Of a stretch of DNA of 64,000 nt, positions 61,785 to 64,000 are shown one piece after another (within the stretch, counting starts at the first letter, position 1; each line of letters starts with the position of its first letter). Under the pieces are notes generated by a model. It was not told the origin of the DNA, made no database searches, and saw nothing but the letters and a program-made list of their open reading frames with translations. The translations under genes and the position numbers were made by a program. Source of the DNA: Plecoglossus altivelis (lineage: Eukaryota > Chordata > Actinopteri > Osmeriformes > Plecoglossidae); NCBI GenBank assembly GCA_036571765.1, contig BROE01000016.1, positions 10,849,393-10,913,392 of the forward strand, in the 5' to 3' direction.

Positions 61785-63686
61785 ATACCTTTATTGTCAC
61801 AGATGGCAATCAAAGGGTTAGGGGTTTAGTTAGAATCGGCCTGTTTTAGATTGTTTTCAGTTTTTGTGTTGAATTCTCAATCATTCCGGGTTACACTCTT
61901 TCAAAGTTCCTCTATTTGTAAGGTTGTGTAAAAGCAAACTTTGGCAATTCAGTTTGATGAAACACATACAGTACTTCCTATATTGAATTCCAGATGTTAT
62001 AGTAAAACCTGCCTACTTATGTGAATTTATGACATGAAATGTGAGAAATTGTATTTTCACATTTCATGAGCTTATCTGCTCTAATTAAATTAAGTTCACA
62101 GGTTTGATGTTACACATATTCTACATTTGCATGTCAGACTCAAAGCTGACCTGATGCGAGCAACATTTCTTAATATATAAAAAATTCAAACAGGCTAATG
62201 GATCTGGATATTCTGTGTAAATAGTCAGACATTTTGTACCATTTTTTACTTACCATTTGAGTTGCTCGTGTGTTTCAATTCAGTGTGAAGATTGCTCTAA
62301 TGAAGGTGACCTTTTCTAATAAGCTTCTCGAGGTGTCAAGAGACCTTTGCCAATACTGTGTACTAGTTTGCGTCTGCTCTCTTCAGGCTTCGATGTTGGT
62401 TATGGGAAGGGAGTATTACAACAGTAGGTTTAAAGACTGGCTTCTTCTTTTGAGAACAGGCTGGTTAAGATTGACATCACCAAAGGAAGCAGCATGTTGC
62501 TCAACTCCGGAAGATTTGGCATATATCTGAAACCAATTGCTCACTCGCAAGCACATGTATGCTTGGTCAGAGAAATGGTGCAAGAGGAAATTCAAGATAA
62601 AAATCAGACAGAAAGATTCTGGCGAACAAAAGTTTCAGATTTCAGATTAAGTCATGCCTTTCTCAATAACCACACATGAGAAGGCGAGACGTAAACAAAA
62701 CATGACACACGTTAGAATGCCGAGTCATGTGAGTTCACAAGGCCTCCACTCAATAATCTTGTCTGTCTGCTAGAGTCATTTAGCCAGTTGTCTTTCTGAA
62801 AGTACATATACATATGCATGCAATCAGCGTGCTAATCTCCACAGTGTTTACCTCCCCAAACCTTCTCCAAACACTGAAATTCAGACTTTTTGCCATCAAA
62901 TGTTTACTTAAATAGCAGGGGAAGTGTGGTTATTGGCTTCACTGTGTGAGTGTGTGTGCGTGTGTGTGTGTGTGCGTGTTCGTCTGTGTGTGTGTGTGTG
63001 CATGTGTGTATCTAGGTGTCTCACTGGACTCTGATCCCTGGAGGTCTTTTATTACGGTACACATAAAACAAACAAAGATGATCTAACAATAGTACACCAT
63101 TAGTGTGTTCACATCAATGTAGGGTGTGCACGTGTGCAACTCAGGTACAACGTCCATGTAAAGGCTGTTGTGACATCTCTTTGACACTCTATTTTAATAG
63201 CTTCCGTTACACTTGGAATATCTCTCCATTTTGATCTTGAACCAGTCATTACAAGACAGCAACTGCTCTATGGACAGGCAGTGAAGTCCACTGTGCTTTA
63301 TCAGTTTAGCTGAGGGTGATGTCCCCTCCCTCCCCACCCTGCTCTCCTCTGATAAGACCAGCAGACAGACTCCTCTGAAACCCGCTCAAATGACATTGGA
63401 GGAAGAGCTTTGACAGTGAGCCTTCTCAAAGTTGAGTTCATGTGGTGACACAAACGTGCCCACTCGCACAAACATACACAGGTGACCTACCTGGGTGTCC
63501 CACTCTGTGCCCCTCAGCCAGACCCCACTGAGCAGTGGAGACGTTGCTCTCAACAGCTGATAACCTGGACTGGCTTAATGTTTAGCCCGGGATCTAAACA
63601 CACACATACACACATACTCTCACTCTCTCTCACATACACACACACACACACACACACAAAACACACACACACACAAAACACACACA

Positions 63687-63739
<53 letters not shown>

Positions 63740-64000
63740 GAAGAAGGATTAAATTCAAAGGCTCAGACACTCCATACTTGGCTCAGGGATGGAGGCAAGA
63801 ACAAGAAGGTTGATCAGCGCAAAAACATTAGGTGAGTTTGCGATATGTAAAGGTGTGTATGTTGTCACATTACTGTGACGCAAAGCTCAACTCTGTGGAC
63901 TGTAACTCTTGTGTATTAATAACAACTAATCGTAAAATCTGTCTTTTTTAACAACAAACTTGACCATTGGTTTTCTGCATCATTTTACAATCAATATGAT
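61785..64000. other. region upstream of the oxer1-like gene, no gene recognised
   Basis: No coding exon was found. In human the next gene is HAAO, but nothing resembling it appears before the window ends. GT repeats lie at about 62943-63012 and a CA tract at 63598-63737. Confidence 0.6.
63598..63737. repeat. long interrupted (CA)n microsatellite
   Basis: About 140 bp of CA with ACAAAACAC and CTCTCT interruptions. Open frames across it on both strands are repeat translations only. Confidence 0.95.

Noticed and set aside
1..64000. tRNA, rRNA, retroviral or DNA-transposon genes
   Set aside because: I looked for these and saw no cloverleaf with A and B boxes, no reverse transcriptase or transposase motif and no long terminal repeats. 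A tool-based repeat search could still find short fragments.

Overview
The window is vertebrate nuclear DNA, most likely from a teleost fish. Coding sequence is sparse and split by short GT-AG introns. Microsatellites (GT, GA, TCTG, GGCA, GACT) are dense, poly(A) signals are AATAAA, and the gene order matches human 2p21 as I know it (EML4 +, COX7A2L -, KCNG3 -, MTA3 +, OXER1 -). I saw no salmonid-type SINE, no intact transposon and no prokaryotic feature. The species cannot be named from what is visible.

Layout. (1) 1-5352: the last two coding exons of eml4 (+ strand) and a long 3'UTR. (2) 5700-13000: three genes on the minus strand that do not belong to the human order. They are a three-exon secreted Ly6/uPAR peptide gene (5793-6352) and two intact tandem TRIM genes (6802-9620 and 9934-12935). 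Each TRIM gene encodes RING, B-box2, coiled coil and PRY/SPRY over six exons of nearly identical length. (3) 13000-37150: about 24 kb with no recognisable gene, holding simple repeats, a five-copy degenerate tandem repeat and unique stretches that look like non-coding regulatory DNA. (4) 37829-38769: cox7a2l, three exons, complete. (5) 42444-46267: kcng3, two exons, complete. (6) 46300-60300: gene-free; mta3 would be expected here but I could not find it. It carries two separate local duplications of about 110-125 bp and a 475-bp pyrimidine tract. (7) 60694-61689: an intronless class A receptor of the OXER1/HCAR group with its own TATA box. (8) 61785-64000: gene-free.

The genes do not form one pathway. 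eml4 is a microtubule regulator, cox7a2l a respiratory supercomplex factor, kcng3 a modifier Kv subunit and oxer1 a lipid or carboxylate receptor. They are neighbours by ancestral synteny. The TRIM-TRIM-Ly6 trio looks like an added, immune-flavoured island. An ISRE-like element just upstream of one TRIM gene fits interferon control but is unproven. I found no evidence for a wholly new biological system. The least obvious gene is the small Ly6 gene, whose exons are each too short to stand out as open reading frames.
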